From: an uncultured Duganella sp.
Lineage (GTDB): Bacteria > Pseudomonadota > Gammaproteobacteria > Burkholderiales > Burkholderiaceae
DNA: 14,829 nt
Direction: 5' to 3'
NCBI GenBank assembly: GCA_946482335.1
Contig: CAMLRG010000136.1
Span: 1 to 14,829 of the forward strand
Shown here: in pieces, positions 1 through 8,742 of the stretch
Layout of the letters: every line of letters starts with the position of its first letter
How positions within the stretch are numbered: the first letter of the stretch is position 1
Made by a program: the position numbers and the translations under genes
Notes under the pieces: model-generated
The model's input: the letters and a program-made list of their open reading frames with translations, nothing else
Told to the model about the DNA's origin: nothing
Databases searched by the model: none

Positions 1-1151
1 GCCACGCCCAGCTTGCGCACTTCGTCCTTGAACAGTTCGCGCAGCGGTTCGAGCAGCTGCAGCTTCATGGTTTCCGGCAGGCCGCCCACGTTGTGGTGCG
101 ACTTGATGGTCTGGCCTTTCTTGCCTTTGCCGGCGGACTCGATCACGTCAGGGTAAATGGTGCCTTGCGCCAGCCACTTGGCGTTGACCAGCTTGGCCGA
201 TTCGGCCTGGAACACTTCCACGAATTCGCGGCCGATGATCTTGCGCTTCTGTTCCGGGTCGGTGACGCCGGCCAGGTGGCCCATGAACTGTTCGGTCGCG
301 TCGATCTGGATCACTTTCACACCCAGGTTCTTGGCGAACATGTCCATCACCATCTTGCCTTCGTTCAGGCGCAGCAGGCCGTGGTCGACGAAGACGCAGG
401 TCAGCTGGTCGCCGATGGCACGGTGGATCAGGGCGGCAGCCACGGAAGAATCGACGCCGCCGGACAGGCCCAGGATCACTTCATCCTTGCCCACTTGTGC
501 GCGGATCTTCTCCACCGCTTCGGAGATGTAGTCCGGCATGTTCCAGTCGGCCTTGCAGCCGCAGATCTCGTGCACGAAGCGGCCCAGCATGGCCTTGCCC
601 TGCACGGTGTGGGTCACTTCCGGGTGCCATTGCACGGCGTAGAACTTGCGCTCTTCATCGGCCATGCCGGCGATCGGGCAGGATTCGGTGGAGGCCATCA
701 GCTTGAAGCCGGCCGGCATTTCCAGCACCTTGTCGCCGTGGCTCATCCAGACCTTCAGCATGCCGTGGCCTTCGTCGGTGACGAAATCGTTGATGCCGTT
801 CAGCAGCGAGGTGTGGTTGCGGGCGCGCACCTCGGCGTAGCCGAATTCGCGCACCAGGCCATTCTCCACCTTGCCGCCCAGTTGCGCAGCCATGGTCTGC
901 ATGCCGTAGCAGATGCCCAGCACCGGCACGCCGATTTCGAACACGGCTTGCGGTGCGCGCGGGGAATCGCCTTCCAGCGTGGAATTGTGGGAGCCGGACA
1001 GGATGATGCCCGACGCGCCGTAATTGCGGATGAATTCGTCGTCTACGTCGTACGGATAAACCTCGGAGAACACACCCGCGTCGCGCACGCGGCGTGCGAT
1101 CAGCTGGGTCACCTGGGAACCGAAATCGAGGATGAGGATTTTAGAGTGCAT
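1..1151 (-). CDS. guaA: GMP synthase (glutamine-hydrolysing), 3' end outside window
   Basis: GMP synthase converts XMP to GMP in the cytoplasm, using ATP and ammonia released from glutamine. The first 383 residues are visible. The N-terminal class I glutamine amidotransferase domain (about 1-200) has the nucleophile Cys81 in GICYG and the partners His176 and Glu178 in WHPE. The ATP-pyrophosphatase domain follows, with the P-loop SGGVDSS at 230-236. The family is usually about 520-540 residues, so roughly 140 C-terminal residues, including the dimerisation domain, lie beyond base 1. The start [13 protein letters not shown] matches the usual family N-terminus. The gene lies 54 bp downstream of guaB on the same strand, but a terminator-like hairpin sits in the gap. 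No Shine-Dalgarno is visible: a nine-T run and GCCTCCC precede the ATG. Identity is essentially certain. Confidence 0.98.
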   Translation of the reverse strand, partial: MHSKILILDFGSQVTQLIARRVRDAGVFSEVYPYDVDDEFIRNYGASGIILSGSHNSTLEGDSPRAPQAVFEIGVPVLGICYGMQTMAAQLGGKVENGLVREFGYAEVRARNHTSLLNGINDFVTDEGHGMLKVWMSHGDKVLEMPAGFKLMASTESCPIAGMADEERKFYAVQWHPEVTHTVQGKAMLGRFVHEICGCKADWNMPDYISEAVEKIRAQVGKDEVILGLSGGVDSSVAAALIHRAIGDQLTCVFVDHGLLRLNEGKMVMDMFAKNLGVKVIQIDATEQFMGHLAGVTDPEQKRKIIGREFVEVFQAESAKLVNAKWLAQGTIYPDVIESAGKGKKGQTIKSHHNVGGLPETMKLQLLEPLRELFKDEVRKLGV

Positions 1152-1160
1152 ATGGGAGGC

Positions 1161-1192
1161 AAAAAAAAATTGCGGCGACACTTGGTCGCCGC
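1161..1192 (-). terminator. Intrinsic-terminator-like hairpin between guaB and guaA
   Basis: On the minus strand an 8-bp perfect GC-rich stem, GCGGCGAC paired with GTCGCCGC (1192-1185 and 1179-1172), closes a 5-nt loop. AA and nine consecutive T residues follow (1171-1161). This is a textbook rho-independent terminator. It starts 14 nt after the guaB stop codon and ends 9 nt before the guaA start codon. It could end guaB transcripts, act as a partial terminator that sets the guaA:guaB ratio, or be an attenuator. The structure is read directly; its activity is inferred. Confidence 0.8.
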
Positions 1193-1205
1193 TTTGCGGA
1201 GGATC

Positions 1206-2715
<1,510 letters not shown>

Positions 2716-2740
2716 CGTCTCGGCAATCCCCACAAACCAG

Positions 2741-2770
2741 TTGACGAACCATGCGGATTCCGGCTACTGT
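2741..2770 (+). promoter_or_regulatory. Promoter of the GntR-ABC-peptidase operon
   Basis: TTGACG (2741-2746, five of six consensus bases) is followed after 18 bp by TACTGT (2765-2770), which keeps the T, A and final T of the -10 consensus. Transcription would start near 2777, about 25 nt before the regulator ATG at 2802. The -10 and start region lie inside the inverted repeat 2766-2790, so a bound repressor would block RNA polymerase. Confidence 0.5.
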
Positions 2771-2790
2771 ACTATCCGTACTAGTACAGT
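2766..2790 (+). promoter_or_regulatory. Candidate operator of the YtrA-type regulator (perfect inverted repeat)
   Basis: ACTGTACTA (2766-2774) and TAGTACAGT (2782-2790) are a perfect 9-bp inverted repeat with a 7-bp spacer. Read as outer half-sites it is ACTGTA-N13-TACAGT. From memory, the Bacillus subtilis YtrA operator has the same layout of 6-bp half-sites separated by 13 bp, with similar half-sites. It overlaps the -10 region and ends just before the GGAG ribosome binding site, an ideal position for auto-repression. A shorter 10-bp palindrome, GTACTAGTAC (2778-2787), is nested in its right half. Confidence 0.7.
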
Positions 2791-2801
2791 GGAGTTTAAC
2801 G

Positions 2802-3212
2802 ATGAGCCGCCGAACCCCTTTGATGCTGCAAATTACGCCGGGCGACCCGCGCCCGATCACGCGCCAGATCGTCGATGGCGTGCGGCGCCTGATCGCCAGC
2901 GGCGAATTGCCGGTCGGCGCGGCCCTGCCCAGCGTGCGCGGGCTGGCGCAGCAATTGACCATCAACCCGAATACGGTGGCCAAGGCTTATAACGAGCTGG
3001 CGGCGGAAGGCTGGCTCGATGCGCGCGCCGGCCTGGGGCTGTTCGTGGCGCCGCCGCGCCAGGTGCTGGCGCCGGAAGAACGTGAACGGCGCCTGGATGA
3101 AGCAGTGCAGCGCTTCGTCGGCGATGTGATCGCGCTGGATGTGCCGAAGGAGCAGGTCCTGCGCCGCATCGATGAAGAGCTGTCCTTTCTGACCCCTAAG
3201 AAGAGCGCATAG
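2802..3212 (+). CDS. GntR-family transcriptional regulator, YtrA subfamily
   Basis: A 136-residue DNA-binding repressor. Residues 15-85 form the GntR winged helix: PITRQIVDGVRRLIASGEL, then the recognition-helix region LPSVRGLAQQLTINPNTVAKAY, then the wing with GLGLFV. The remaining ~50 residues are a short helical tail, as in the YtrA subfamily, which lacks the large effector domain of other GntR types. YtrA-type genes typically sit first in operons with ABC transporter genes and repress them, and this one is followed after 2 bp by an ABC ATPase. The ATG at 2802 has GGAG at 2791-2794, 7 nt upstream. An in-frame ATG at 2751 was rejected because it would place the promoter and operator inside the coding region. 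The likely trigger, by analogy with YtrA, is envelope stress or a peptide antibiotic; this is inference. Confidence 0.92.
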   Translation: MSRRTPLMLQITPGDPRPITRQIVDGVRRLIASGELPVGAALPSVRGLAQQLTINPNTVAKAYNELAAEGWLDARAGLGLFVAPPRQVLAPEERERRLDEAVQRFVGDVIALDVPKEQVLRRIDEELSFLTPKKSA

Positions 3213-3214
3213 CC

Positions 3215-4120
3215 ATGGATGACGCGATCCTGACCGAGGGCCTGAGCCTGGCGTATAAAGGCAAGCTGGCCCTGGACAACATGACACTGGTCTTGCCGCG
3301 CGGCGGCATCCACGCCGTGGTAGGGGCCAATGGCGCCGGCAAATCCTCCTTGTTCCGCGTGCTGCTCGGCTTCGAATCGCCGACGGCGGGACGGGCGGCA
3401 GTACTCGGCTGCGATAGCGCAGCCCTGACCCCGCAGCTGCGCGGGCGGATCGGCTTCGTCAACGAGGAGCATTCGCTGCCCGGCTGGCTGCGGGTGGCCG
3501 AAGTCACGGCGATGCAGCGCAAGCTGTACCCGCGCTGGCAGCAGGCACGCTTCGACGAGGTGGTCGGCAATTTCAATGTGCTGCCGCAGCAGTTCATTGC
3601 CCAGCTGTCGCGCGGCGAGCGCGCCGGCGTGAGCCTGGCCCTGGCCCTGGCGCAAAGCCCGGAGCTGCTGATTCTGGACGAACCTACGCTGGGCCTGGAC
3701 GTGGTGGCCAAACGCGCCTTCCTGGAATCGCTGATGTTCACTGCCCTCGACGACGACGCGACCGTGGTCTATTGCTCGCATCAGATGGAAGAGATCGAAC
3801 GCGTTGCCGACAATCTCGTGATCATCGAACGTGGCCGCTTGCGCCATATGTCAGCGCCAGACGACTTCTGCGAACGCGTACGGCTGTGGGTCGCCGAGTT
3901 CCCGTTCGCTGTGCCGGACCTTGGCGGGCTGCCTGGCCTGCTCGAGGCGCAGCAAATCGAAGGCTTGACGCACCTGACCGTGTTCGACCAGCCGGACGAA
4001 TTCGGCGCCCGCCTCAAATTGATGGGGGCGCGCTCGGTGCAGTCGATGCCGGCCACCCTGGAGCGCGCCGTGAATGGCTTCCTGAGCCGTGGCCACGCCT
4101 CGTCCAAACGCGCTGCCTGA
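3215..4120 (+). CDS. ABC transporter ATP-binding protein (YtrB-like)
   Basis: A 301-residue cytoplasmic ATPase subunit expected to power the membrane protein encoded next. Visible motifs are Walker A GANGAGKS (37-44), the signature LSRGE (131-135), Walker B LLILDEP (151-157) with catalytic Glu156, the D-loop LGLD (159-162) and the H-loop His189. The signature is LSRGE rather than the usual LSGGQ, a variation common in YtrB and other exporter-type ATPases. About 75 C-terminal residues follow the nucleotide-binding domain and resemble no domain I can name. The start lies 2 bp after the regulator stop, so translation is probably coupled; the upstream AGAAGAG is only a moderate ribosome binding site. 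The organisation fits a YtrA-type operon, and export or antibiotic-resistance roles are known for relatives. The substrate is unknown. Confidence 0.93.
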   Translation: MDDAILTEGLSLAYKGKLALDNMTLVLPRGGIHAVVGANGAGKSSLFRVLLGFESPTAGRAAVLGCDSAALTPQLRGRIGFVNEEHSLPGWLRVAEVTAMQRKLYPRWQQARFDEVVGNFNVLPQQFIAQLSRGERAGVSLALALAQSPELLILDEPTLGLDVVAKRAFLESLMFTALDDDATVVYCSHQMEEIERVADNLVIIERGRLRHMSAPDDFCERVRLWVAEFPFAVPDLGGLPGLLEAQQIEGLTHLTVFDQPDEFGARLKLMGARSVQSMPATLERAVNGFLSRGHASSKRAA

Positions 4121-4129
4121 GGAGACACC

Positions 4130-5938
4130 ATGCGCGAACTCTATCTTTCCGAATTGCGCCGCTTCCGCAAAGCGGCCCTGCTGGCAGCGCCGTTGCACCT
4201 GCTTGGCCTGTTCCTGGTGCTGCGCTTCCGCGACTTCATGCACGCGCATATGCACCAGCAGTTGCTGCTGCTGTTTGTGTATGTGGTGCTGGCCTTCGGT
4301 TTCGGGCTGTACCAGTTTGGCAGCTATCGCCAACCCAACCGCTGGGTCTGGCTGATGCACCGGCCCATGCGGTCGCGCCAGGTGGCGGGCGCCATTGGCG
4401 GGGCATCGGCAACGCTGATCGGGCTCGTGATCGGCCTGCCCGGCTTGCTGGCCCTGGCCGGCAACCAGGTGCTGACCACGCGCGTGGTCGATGTGTACCA
4501 CTATGCCGTTGTCCTGCACGGCACCCTGTTTGCGCTTGCCGCCTGGCTGTGTGCCGGCTACGTCATGCTGAACCGAAGCAAGCTTGGGGCGGCCGTGGTC
4601 GTGCTGCCCTTCACATTGATGTTCACGCTCACCTCGATCTACCAGCTGCTGCTGCTCGACCTGCTTTGTATCGCGTTGCTGGGCGCGATGGTGGCCACGG
4701 CCATGAAACCCAACCGGCACGCGCCGCCACAGGGTTCGGCCGCCGTGCTGGCGACTGCCCTGCCGCTGCTGCTTGCCAGCTATTTCGTGCTGACTGCGGG
4801 CGGCGGCATGCTCTACCAGTACGCTGCGATCATCCTCGGTTCGCACCCGCTCAATACGGACCTGCCCCCGGCGGGCGGCTACACCGAGGCCGTGCGCAGC
4901 GAACCCGATGCCCGGATGCTGCTTGGGCTGGCGGCTTCGCGCGATCCGCGTGCCGCGGCCTGGCGCACGCAGGTGAAAGGCAATACCATCGCGCGCCATG
5001 CCTTCATCGACAGTTATCCGATCCATAACCAGGCCGGCCCAATGTCGAACCATGAATTTTCCGATCCGGTGAATAAGCTGAGCTGGACTTACAGCCAGGA
5101 TGCGGCAGCCTTCATCGGACGCGCCCAGTTCACCGGCGTGCGCAAGGCGGCATTGCCGGTCGACTCGCTGCCGATTCTTGGCGTGCGTTTGCCGATGACG
5201 GGCGAGGCGCTCTTCCCGCACCGAATCGCTGCCTATGATCCGGCTACCCTGTCGTGGCGCGACATCCTGCGCGTACCTGCCGATGAAACCATCCTCGGGC
5301 CGGCAGCGCCAGGCATGCCGGCTAGGCAATACATCGTGACCAGCAGGCGCGTGGTGGTCATGGAAGGCAAGCCGCCCATGCGCGAGGTGTTCGGCATCGA
5401 CCTGCCGGGGGCTGGCCAGGACCTGGCTGGCGTCGACGTGGCCGAAGTGGCAGGTGGCGCGCTGGTCAGCTTTGTCTTCGGCGCCCGCATGATCGATGGT
5501 GTACCGGGCGGCGACCAGGTGGTGCTGCACGTTGACCGCACCGGCCACGCCACGGAAGTGGCCCGCCGCGCGCTGACCCACGATTTCCCTACGCTGTTCG
5601 AACACAAGGACTGGTGGATCTCGCCAGTGCTGCACGCTGTCGATGCCCTGCCCGCCAGGCTGCTGACGACGCCCGCCGTGTTCCCGCCGATTTCGCCCGT
5701 ACTGCCGCGCCCAGTCCTGGCATGGGCGGCCGCCCTGGCCGTGGCGCTGGCTTCCGGGCTCGCGGGATGGTGGTGGCTGCGGCGCACCACGGTATCGCCG
5801 CGACGGCAGGTGGGCTGGATCGCCGCCTGCCTGGCCCTTGGCCCGCCTGCCTTCCTGACCCTGGCCGTCATGGAGCGGCGGCGCGAGAGAATGCCTCTGA
5901 CGAGGACTGCACAACACGCCGCCGCCCACGCGGCCTGA
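4130..5938 (+). CDS. Multi-pass membrane protein with large extracytoplasmic domain, probable ABC transporter permease partner
   Basis: A 602-residue protein I cannot assign to a named family. Hydrophobic segments lie at roughly 15-33, 44-64, 86-110, 126-147, 152-170, 172-191 and 204-234. A mostly hydrophilic stretch of about 290 residues (235-525) follows, then two more segments at 527-550 and 560-581 and a basic tail. With the basic N-terminus (RRFRK) inside, seven segments would put the 290-residue region outside the cytoplasmic membrane. That region has alternating short hydrophobic strands (for example RQYIVTSRRVVVM, QVVLHVDRTG), suggesting a beta-rich fold, perhaps a propeller. It starts 9 bp after the ATPase stop with a GAGGAG ribosome binding site (4119-4124) and is followed 23 bp later by an exported peptidase. 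Its position makes it the natural membrane partner of the ATPase, but no classical permease motif is seen. Confidence 0.75.
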   Translation: MRELYLSELRRFRKAALLAAPLHLLGLFLVLRFRDFMHAHMHQQLLLLFVYVVLAFGFGLYQFGSYRQPNRWVWLMHRPMRSRQVAGAIGGASATLIGLVIGLPGLLALAGNQVLTTRVVDVYHYAVVLHGTLFALAAWLCAGYVMLNRSKLGAAVVVLPFTLMFTLTSIYQLLLLDLLCIALLGAMVATAMKPNRHAPPQGSAAVLATALPLLLASYFVLTAGGGMLYQYAAIILGSHPLNTDLPPAGGYTEAVRSEPDARMLLGLAASRDPRAAAWRTQVKGNTIARHAFIDSYPIHNQAGPMSNHEFSDPVNKLSWTYSQDAAAFIGRAQFTGVRKAALPVDSLPILGVRLPMTGEALFPHRIAAYDPATLSWRDILRVPADETILGPAAPGMPARQYIVTSRRVVVMEGKPPMREVFGIDLPGAGQDLAGVDVAEVAGGALVSFVFGARMIDGVPGGDQVVLHVDRTGHATEVARRALTHDFPTLFEHKDWWISPVLHAVDALPARLLTTPAVFPPISPVLPRPVLAWAAALAVALASGLAGWWWLRRTTVSPRRQVGWIAACLALGPPAFLTLAVMERRRERMPLTRTAQHAAAHAA

Positions 5939-5961
5939 ACTTCCAACCCAAGGAGACCACC

Positions 5962-8085
5962 ATGATTCACTCGCCCCAAACAGGGCGGGCGGGCTTCGCT
6001 CGCCCTGCGATTTGCGCAATGCTGCTGGCAACTATCAGCCTGGCCACGGCCGCCCCGGCCGCCCCCGCCGCCAAACAGGGCGCTTCCCACGCCCAGTCCA
6101 ACGTCCCAGCCTCGGGTATACCCACGACCAGCGCGGCGGAGCTGCGCGCGATCGCTGTGCGCAATGCGGCCCTCGCCCCGGCGGCAAGGCTCCCCCTGGA
6201 CGCCTTGGCGGCCCGAGCCGCCATGCGCGAAGTGCGTCTCGCGCCCGACGGCAGCGCGGTAGCCTTCCTCATGCAGGCCGGACCCGCCGCCAGCCTGCAC
6301 CTGCACGACATCGCCAGCGGCACGACCCGCGTCCTCACGAAGGAAGCTCCGCGCGGTACCCTGACCTGGTCCACCGATGGCAGCACGCTCTTCATCGACG
6401 ACGCGGCAGGCATCAGTGCCATCAGCATCAAGGATGGCGCCATCGCCAAAGTCGCCGTCTACGACGCCAAACTGGAAAACAAGGTCTTGAACGTGGACTT
6501 GCGCCGCCCCCGCCACATGCTGGTCGGCGTGTTCGACCGCCAGGCAGGCAGATACACCTTGTCCAGCTATGGCGCCGACGGCAGCCGCGAACAGCTGTAC
6601 CAGGGACCGCCGCTGCGCGACGCCATGCTGGACGCAAAAGGCCAGCCGCTCTTCATTAAATCCCTGGCCGCCGATTTCACCCAGGTGATATCGCGCCGGG
6701 AGGGCGATGGTTGGAAGGAAGTCATGCGCTGCAAGCCGGTCCGCCCTTGCACCATGCTGGAAATTACGCCCGACGGCAAACGCCTGAAGATGATGATGGG
6801 TTACCAGGGAGACCGCACGGCACTGGTCCTGGTCGATGCCAGGACCGGCGGCCAACGCCTGTTGCACAGCGACCCGCAAGGCATCGCCGACCTGCGCAGT
6901 TATGCTCCCGACCCGCAAAGCGGAGAAGTCCTCGCTGTCGGCTACGATCTGCCGGTGCGCCGCCAGTACGCCGCCGCGCCAGGCGCAGGGCGCGCGCTGG
7001 CCGATATCGGCGAACGCTTCGCCGGCAGCAGCCTCGCCCTTTCCGCCTCCGCCGGCGGCAAACGCTGGATGGTCACGGAATCGGGCGGCGACCTGCAGCA
7101 GCCGCGCTATTGGCTGTATGACGCCGCCACGCGCAAGTCGACCGAGATCCTGCAAGCCGAACGCGCGCTGGGCAAGCCCCTGGCGCAGGAAGCGTTGGCA
7201 CCCAAGCATGCCATCACCTTCCGCGCATCGGACGGCATGGCAATCCACGGCTACCTCACGCTGCCACGCGGTGCGGACGCTACCAGGACGCCGCTGGTGA
7301 CGATGGTGCACGGCGGCCCGTGGTCGCGCTTCGACGGCGACTACCATTGGCTGGCGCAATGGCTGGCCAACCGCGGCGTCGCCGTATTCCAGCCCAACTT
7401 CCGCGCGTCCACCGGCTATGGCGAAAAGTATATGCTGGCGCCCAGCATGGACTTCGGCAATGGCCGCGTGCAGCGCGACATCATCGAAGGCGTGCAATGG
7501 CTGCTGACGAACGGGATCGGCGACCAGTCGCGCCTGGCCATCCTGGGCGACTCTTTCGGCGGCTATTCCACGCTGATGGCCTTGACCCATACGCCGAAAA
7601 TGTTCCAGTTCGGCCTGGCCGCCGTACCGCCATCGGACTTCAGCCGCGTGATCGAACTCGCTGCGACGGAGAACCTGGCCGGCACCGAAGACTTGCCGAC
7701 CTCGATGCGCTTCAACGAAATGGGCATCAGCCAGTCGAACAGCGCCGCCATGGCAGCACTGCGCGCCGATTCGCCCATGGCCAATACGGCACGCGTGATG
7801 CGCCCGCTCGTGATCCTGGCCGGCGGCAAGGATGACAAGGTCGAGATCGCGAGCGTCAACGAATACGTGGCAAAGCTGGACGCGGCCGGCAAGCGGGTCA
7901 CCTTGCTGGTCGACCCGGCCGAGGGCCACAACCCGCGCAAGCCGATCGTCCGCCTGGCCTATGTCAACCTGCTGGAACGGATGCTGCACGATTACCTGGG
8001 CGCCCCGGCGCCCGAGCCTTGCGCGCCGGACCTGTGCCGCTACCTGGAGCTGCACCTCAAGCTCAACAATGCCTTCAGGAAATAA
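5962..8085 (+). CDS. Exported S9-family (prolyl-oligopeptidase-like) serine peptidase
   Basis: A 707-residue peptidase. The N-terminus has a basic start and a hydrophobic stretch ending in an alanine-rich region (about 12-35), consistent with a signal peptide, so it probably acts in the periplasm or outside. Residues ~85-400 look like a beta-propeller lid. The alpha/beta-hydrolase domain (about 415-680) has the oxyanion segment HGGPW (450-454), nucleophile Ser531 in GDSFGG, Asp624 in GGKDDKV and His656 in EGHNP, so the triad is complete. Two close cysteine pairs (257/263 and 687/692) could form disulfides, which suits an exported protein. The start was chosen for AGGAG at 5951-5955, 6 nt upstream; the frame is open further upstream but would run into the previous gene. 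S9 enzymes cut short peptides, commonly after proline. An isopeptidase role as in lasso-peptide clusters is possible, but no lasso biosynthesis genes are in the window. Confidence 0.93.
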   Translation: MIHSPQTGRAGFARPAICAMLLATISLATAAPAAPAAKQGASHAQSNVPASGIPTTSAAELRAIAVRNAALAPAARLPLDALAARAAMREVRLAPDGSAVAFLMQAGPAASLHLHDIASGTTRVLTKEAPRGTLTWSTDGSTLFIDDAAGISAISIKDGAIAKVAVYDAKLENKVLNVDLRRPRHMLVGVFDRQAGRYTLSSYGADGSREQLYQGPPLRDAMLDAKGQPLFIKSLAADFTQVISRREGDGWKEVMRCKPVRPCTMLEITPDGKRLKMMMGYQGDRTALVLVDARTGGQRLLHSDPQGIADLRSYAPDPQSGEVLAVGYDLPVRRQYAAAPGAGRALADIGERFAGSSLALSASAGGKRWMVTESGGDLQQPRYWLYDAATRKSTEILQAERALGKPLAQEALAPKHAITFRASDGMAIHGYLTLPRGADATRTPLVTMVHGGPWSRFDGDYHWLAQWLANRGVAVFQPNFRASTGYGEKYMLAPSMDFGNGRVQRDIIEGVQWLLTNGIGDQSRLAILGDSFGGYSTLMALTHTPKMFQFGLAAVPPSDFSRVIELAATENLAGTEDLPTSMRFNEMGISQSNSAAMAALRADSPMANTARVMRPLVILAGGKDDKVEIASVNEYVAKLDAAGKRVTLLVDPAEGHNPRKPIVRLAYVNLLERMLHDYLGAPAPEPCAPDLCRYLELHLKLNNAFRK

Positions 8086-8087
8086 AT

Positions 8088-8116
8088 TTGACAGCGTGGG
8101 GATTTCGGGGTGAAAT
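8088..8116 (+). promoter_or_regulatory. Promoter for the DUF4124-type gene
   Basis: A perfect -35 TTGACA (8088-8093) is followed after 17 bp by TGAAAT (8111-8116), four of six -10 consensus bases. Predicted start is near 8123, about 20 nt before the ATG at 8144. The promoter begins 3 bp after the peptidase stop codon, so the downstream gene need not depend on the upstream operon. Confidence 0.6.
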
Positions 8117-8143
8117 GTGCACTCTCACCCAAGGAAATCCCCA

Positions 8144-8674
8144 ATGAATCAACGAATTACCCGCCTCGTGCTGGCAACCGCGCTGATTGCCTGCACTTCC
8201 CTCGCCCAGGCTCAGTGGATGTGGGTGAATGAAAAGGGCGTGAAACAACTGTCCGACCAGCCGCCGCCGCCCGGCACGCCGCCAAGCCGCATCCTGAAAG
8301 CCCCGCGCGGGCAGGCCGCCGCCGAGTTGCGCAAGGACATGGCCGCCGCCGCTGCGCCTGCCGAAGGCGAGGATGCGCCGCCGGCCGACGCCAAGACGCC
8401 ACCGCCCAGGCCGACGCTGGCCGAGCGCAATGCCGACTTCAACAAGCGCCAGAAGGAAACGGCGGAAAAGAATGCCAAGGCTGAGGCGGAAGCGCAGCAC
8501 GCCAACGAAAAGGCCAAGTATTGCGCGGAGGCGAAGAACCAGATCGCCATGCTGGAAAGCGGCATGCGCGTTTCTGAGCTGGGGCCGAACGGTGAACGCA
8601 ACTTCATGTCCGACGAAGATCGCGCCAAAACGCTGCAGCAAAACCGGAATGCCTACAACAAAACCTGCAAATAG
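8144..8674 (+). CDS. Exported DUF4124-type protein
   Basis: A 176-residue protein with a clear signal peptide, probably cleaved after AQA at residue 23. The mature N-terminus QWMWVNEKGVKQLSDQPPPP matches the DUF4124 pattern: an aromatic strand, then asparagine or aspartate and glycine, then SDxPPP. It is found in many proteobacterial envelope proteins of unknown function. A proline- and alanine-rich linker follows (about 50-92), then a charged helical region (92-130) rich in Ala, Glu and Lys. Cys127 and Cys175 are the only cysteines of the mature chain and could pair. The start was chosen at 8144 because of AAGGAAA at 8131-8137; an in-frame ATG at 8117 would move the signal peptide inward and lacks a ribosome binding site. 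Function is unknown. From memory, related Burkholderiales carry a DUF4124 gene between guaB and rnfH, so this is probably an ancestral member of the locus. Confidence 0.88.
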   Translation: MNQRITRLVLATALIACTSLAQAQWMWVNEKGVKQLSDQPPPPGTPPSRILKAPRGQAAAELRKDMAAAAAPAEGEDAPPADAKTPPPRPTLAERNADFNKRQKETAEKNAKAEAEAQHANEKAKYCAEAKNQIAMLESGMRVSELGPNGERNFMSDEDRAKTLQQNRNAYNKTCK

Positions 8675-8742
8675 CCGGGAACTCGGGTCGCCAGCCCTGC
8701 TCTAAGCATGCGTGGAGAGGGAAAACCGCAATGGAGGCGACC

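Noticed and set aside
2751..2801. An upstream ATG that would extend the GntR-type protein by 17 residues.
   Set aside because: It would place the -10 and the inverted-repeat operator inside the coding region; the ATG at 2802 has GGAG at proper spacing.
5614..5961. Upstream extension of the S9 peptidase into the membrane-protein gene.
   Set aside because: It would hide the signal peptide and overlap the preceding gene by over 300 bp; AGGAG precedes the ATG at 5962.
3851..6031. A 726-codon open frame on the minus strand opposite the ABC ATPase and membrane protein genes.
   Set aside because: Composition is dominated by His, Gln, Arg and Gly with no domain or ribosome binding site; the plus-strand genes have clear motifs and ribosome sites.
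5233..8055. A 940-codon open frame on the minus strand opposite the S9 peptidase gene.
   Set aside because: The plus-strand gene has a signal peptide and a complete catalytic triad; the antisense frame is a codon-bias shadow.
2741..8085. The possibility that the module is a complete lasso-peptide gene cluster.
   Set aside because: No precursor, leader-peptidase or asparagine-synthetase-like cyclase gene is present; only the peptidase and ABC resemblance supports it.
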